This document shows, piece after piece, positions 61,401 through 64,000 of a DNA stretch of 64,000 bases. The position numbers and the translations under genes are program-made. Source of the stretch: Cinclus cinclus (taxonomy: Eukaryota; Chordata; Aves; Passeriformes; Cinclidae); NCBI RefSeq assembly GCF_963662255.1, contig NW_026912159.1, positions 1 through 64,000 on the forward strand. The letters run 5' to 3'. The notes under the pieces were generated by a model. It saw nothing but the letters and a program-made list of their open reading frames with translations. It had not been told where the DNA came from and ran no database searches. Every line of letters starts with the position of its first letter. Position 1 is the first letter of the stretch.

Positions 61401-63434
61401 CTTCCACCTTCACTGTGGCAGAGCTTTTGCGGAACAGAGACGGCATTCTTCAAGGGCGTGTTCTCCAAGGTGCTGTGAAACAGAGCCTAGCACGCTGTCT
61501 CGCTGATCCTGGCTTTCGGCAAGCAGGCGTGCCAGACCGCTGACATTCTGCACTCTGGCAGCCTAGTTGCCAGCTTTCGGCAGCTGCTGTCCTAGCAAGG
61601 AAGCTCAGGGAGTCAAAGCCAGTGCCGGGCGGCACCTTTCTGCTTTGCCCGCCTAAGCGGCGCCACGCTCCCTCGGATACTGTGTCCTTTCCCTCTGCAC
61701 TGCGTCTGCCGAGGTGCTCTCTGCCTCTCGGAGCAGAAGGGCAAAGGACAATGTTTTCCACAGCAGGGTAGAAATGGCATTGCTAGCAGGAAAGCTAGAT
61801 GCCTTGGAACTGTCCCCTTAGCCCTTGCCACTCACTTCAGGCTCGTACGCTGAGCAGAACAGCCTGCTGTTCTGAAGCTTCGCTGGCTGCCGTTCGTGCC
61901 CAGACGCGATTTCCTTCCCAAGGAGGCGAAGCGCCGTCTACTTCTCGCAGCGAGCACGCTGCTCCTGGCTTTCGCTTCTGCCGCAACGAGCTCGCTACGA
62001 GCACTTTTCTTCTCAACCCTCTAGACCATTGCGTTCTGCTTTTCTTGTCTCGTGAATGGAGACGGAAAGCTTCTCGGCTACAATCTCGCCTAGAACAACT
62101 GCGGCTACACATTAAGCTCGCCCGGAACGCCCTGCTGAAACTTGCCTTCTGGCACCACATTCGCGGGGCAGCCGTCTTTCTTCGGCCACCTGCCAAGTGG
62201 CCCCATATCGCCGCGCTCGTTGCACTCCGCTTGTCAGATTGGCTTCCCGTGGCGCTGATTTCAGCCTGGCCAAATACTAGCGCTGCGGAGAGCTGTCTCG
62301 CAGACAATCATGTTCCAGCATAGAAATTTGTCCTGCAATGTTCCCCCCTCTTTTCCCGCATGGTGTTGCTCTGATGAATGCCTTGAGCATGGAACGACTT
62401 AAGCCAGCAAGTATTCCTCGCCGGCCACCTCTCGCTGTGCAAGAGGTATGCCGTGGACCCTTGGAACGCTGCCAAGCAAAAAGCAGAGCAGTGACCATAA
62501 AAGCGAGGAGAGAGCATGCACGAAGCACACTAGTTCTGTCTAGTGCTTTCCGTGCAGAGAGGCGGCAAAGCTGAATGCCGTGCCAGAGCTTCACTTCTCG
62601 CTGGAGCACAGGAAGGCAAGAATGAAGAGGCAGAACACAGCCTTGGTTTCAGCAGCCTCCGGGACTGCAAAAGTTCAGCAATAGCTCTGTCAAAGCAGAA
62701 CTCGGCTGAGAATGCTCTCGCAGCTTGGGAAAGTTAGGCGCAGCTGTTGACCAGCTCTGCCCGTGGCCACAGGCTGCTTCTTCCACCTTCACTGTGGCAG
62801 AGCTTTTGCGGAACAGAGACGGCATTCTTCAAGGGCGTGTTCTCCAAGGTGCTGTGAAACAGAGCCTAGCACGCTGTCTCGCTGATCCTGGCTTTCGGCA
62901 AGCAGGCGTGCCAGACCGCTGACATTCTGCACTCTGGCAGCCTAGTTGCCAGCTTTCGGCAGCTGCTGTCCTAGCAAGGAAGCTCAGGGAGTCAAAGCCA
63001 GTGCCGGGCGGCACCTTTCTGCTTTGCCCGCCTAAGCGGCGCCACGCTCCCTCGGATACTGTGTCCTTTCCCTCTGCACTGCGTCTGCCGAGGTGCTCTC
63101 TGCCTCTCGGAGCAGAAGGGCAAAGGACAATGTTTTCCACAGCAGGGTAGAAATGGCATTGCTAGCAGGAAAGCTAGATGCCTTGGAACTGTCCCCTTAG
63201 CCCTTGCCACTCACTTCAGGCTCGTACGCTGAGCAGAACAGCCTGCTGTTCTGAAGCTTCGCTGGCTGCCGTTCGTGCCCAGACGCGATTTCCTTCCCAA
63301 GGAGGCGAAGCGCCGTCTACTTCTCGCAGCGAGCACGCTGCTCCTGGCTTTCGCTTCTGCCGCAACGAGCTCGCTACGAGCACTTTTCTTCTCAACCCTC
63401 TAGACCATTGCGTTCTGCTTTTCTTGTCTCGTGA
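52403..63434 (+). repeat. Copies 39-46, right-hand block with five-unit recurrence
   Basis: At (+188, +403) copies 39, 40 and 41 read T/T, T/G and C/G. Copies 44, 45 and 46 read the same, five units (6,895 bp) later. Copies 42 and 43 between them share G to A at 56658 and 58037. Copies 40 and 42 share A to G at 54687 and 57445, two units apart. All eight have the G allele near +1279, and all but copy 43 have the C allele at +1044. Copy 43 has a private C to T at 58971. Confidence 0.7.
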
Positions 63435-64000
63435 ATGGAGACGGAAAGCTTCTCGGCTACAATCTCGCCTAGAACAACTGCGGCTACACATTAAGCTCGC
63501 CCGGAACGCCCTGCTGAAACTTGCCTTCTGGCACCACATTCGCGGGGCAGCCGTCTTTCTTCGGCCACCTGCCAAGTGGCCCCATATCGCCGCGCTCGTT
63601 GCACTCCGCTTGTCAGATTGGTTTCCCGTGGCGCTGATTTCAGCCTGGCCAAATACTAGCGCTGCGGAGAGCTGTCTCGCAGACAATCATGTTCCAGCAT
63701 AGAAATTTGTCCTGCAATGTTCCCCCCTCTTTTCCCGCATGGTGTTGCTCTGATGAATGCCTTGAGCATGGAACGACTTAAGCCAGCAAGTATTCCTCGC
63801 CGGCCACCTCTCGCTGTGCAAGAGGTATGCCGTGGACCCTTGGAACGCTGCCAAGCAAAAAGCAGAGCAGTGACCATAAAAGCGAGGAGAGAGCATGCAC
63901 GAAGCACACTAGTTCTGTCTAGTGCTTTCCGTGCAGAGAGGCGGCAAAGCTGAATGCCGTGCCAGAGCTTCACTTCTCGCTGGAGCACAGGAAGGCAAGA
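63435..64000 (+). repeat. Copy 47, truncated by the window edge
   Basis: The first 566 bp of the unit, with the +188 T allele and the +403 G allele. It is cut by the window end, not by a different sequence, so the array continues beyond 64000. Confidence 0.97.

Larger units (their letters stand above)
1..64000 (+). repeat. Tandem satellite array, 1,379-bp unit, about 46.4 copies
   Basis: The landmark ATGGAGACGG recurs at 3, 1381, 2760, 4138 and then every 1,379 bp up to 63435. All copies are head to tail, with no unrelated sequence between them. From copy 4 on the spacing never varies, and copies differ only by a few substitutions in 1,379 bp, so pairwise identity is typically above 99%. The sequence is not low-complexity: it has about 55% GC in sampled lines, CpG at roughly the expected rate, and no homopolymer longer than seven bases. 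Long open frames (up to 174 codons on + and 165 codons on -) recur because the unit recurs. I do not regard them as genes, since the variable sites inside them are mostly amino-acid changing and the translations look like nothing I know. I found no rRNA, tRNA, snRNA or histone sequence that would make this a functional gene array. The best reading is a eukaryotic satellite or macrosatellite; the family is not recognised. Confidence 0.98.

Noticed and set aside
1..64000. 5S or 18S/28S rDNA, tRNA, spliced-leader or histone gene array
   Set aside because: A kilobase unit in tandem suggested this, but I found no 5S internal control region, no conserved rRNA core sequence, no tRNA A/B boxes with a cloverleaf, no spliced-leader sequence and no histone protein in any frame.
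1..64000. CENP-B box
   Set aside because: I checked the TTCG and CCCG occurrences on both strands for nTTCGnnnnAnnCGGGn; none fits.
1..64000. CRISPR array or prokaryotic repeat system
   Set aside because: The repeated element is 1,379 bp with no short repeat-spacer alternation, and there are no associated genes.
1..64000. Transposon or LTR element in tandem
   Set aside because: No transposase, reverse transcriptase or integrase is encoded, and there are no terminal repeats or target-site duplications at unit boundaries.
1..64000. Telomeric repeat tracts
   Set aside because: No run of TTAGGG-type or related telomere repeats occurs; GTTAGGC appears only as a single match per unit.

Overview
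The whole 64,000-base window is one uninterrupted head-to-tail tandem array of a single complex repeat unit, normally 1,379 bp long. There are 46 complete copies (copy 1 starts at 3, copy 2 at 1381, copy 3 at 2760, and copy n from n=4 on at 4138+1379(n-4)) plus a 566-bp partial copy 47 (63435-64000). Every copy lies in the same orientation. I see no unique sequence, transposon, inversion or spacer, and no protein-coding or structural RNA gene I can support. The array runs off both window edges.

Organism: a megabase-style satellite with a kilobase unit, near-identical copies and no bacterial gene organisation points to a eukaryote, probably a heterochromatic, subtelomeric or centromeric block in a long-read assembly. 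Sampled lines give about 55% GC, and CpG is not depleted. I cannot name the species. Coccidian apicomplexans and bird microchromosomes are only two guesses.

Layout: copies 1 and 3 (within 1-4137) carry ten single-base insertions or deletions, nearly all in short homopolymer runs. From 4138 to the end the period is exactly 1,379 bp with no indel at all. The copies differ by only a few substitutions each. Most of these are shared between copies, so haplotypes can be followed along the array. Copies 3-5 and 6-8 form a 3-unit higher-order repeat (2760-11032). Copies 18-22 form an alternating 2-unit higher-order repeat (23444-30338). Copies 24/25 and 29/30 are very recent neighbouring duplicates, and copy 30 switches haplotype midway. 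Copies 26-27 recur as copies 34-35 eight units later, and copies 39-41 recur as 44-46 five units later. Copies 16, 36 and 37 share a divergent allele patch that looks like gene conversion. Alleles are zoned: one allele occurs only in copies 1-21, others only in the right half.

Within the unit I see a 20-bp near-palindrome, several shorter dyads, a 17-bp pyrimidine run, seven copies of TCTCGC on one strand, and a diverged internal duplication about 456 bp apart. Nothing here is a multi-gene system. The interest lies in the satellite itself, the record of its turnover, and a likely assembly-quality edge at the left.
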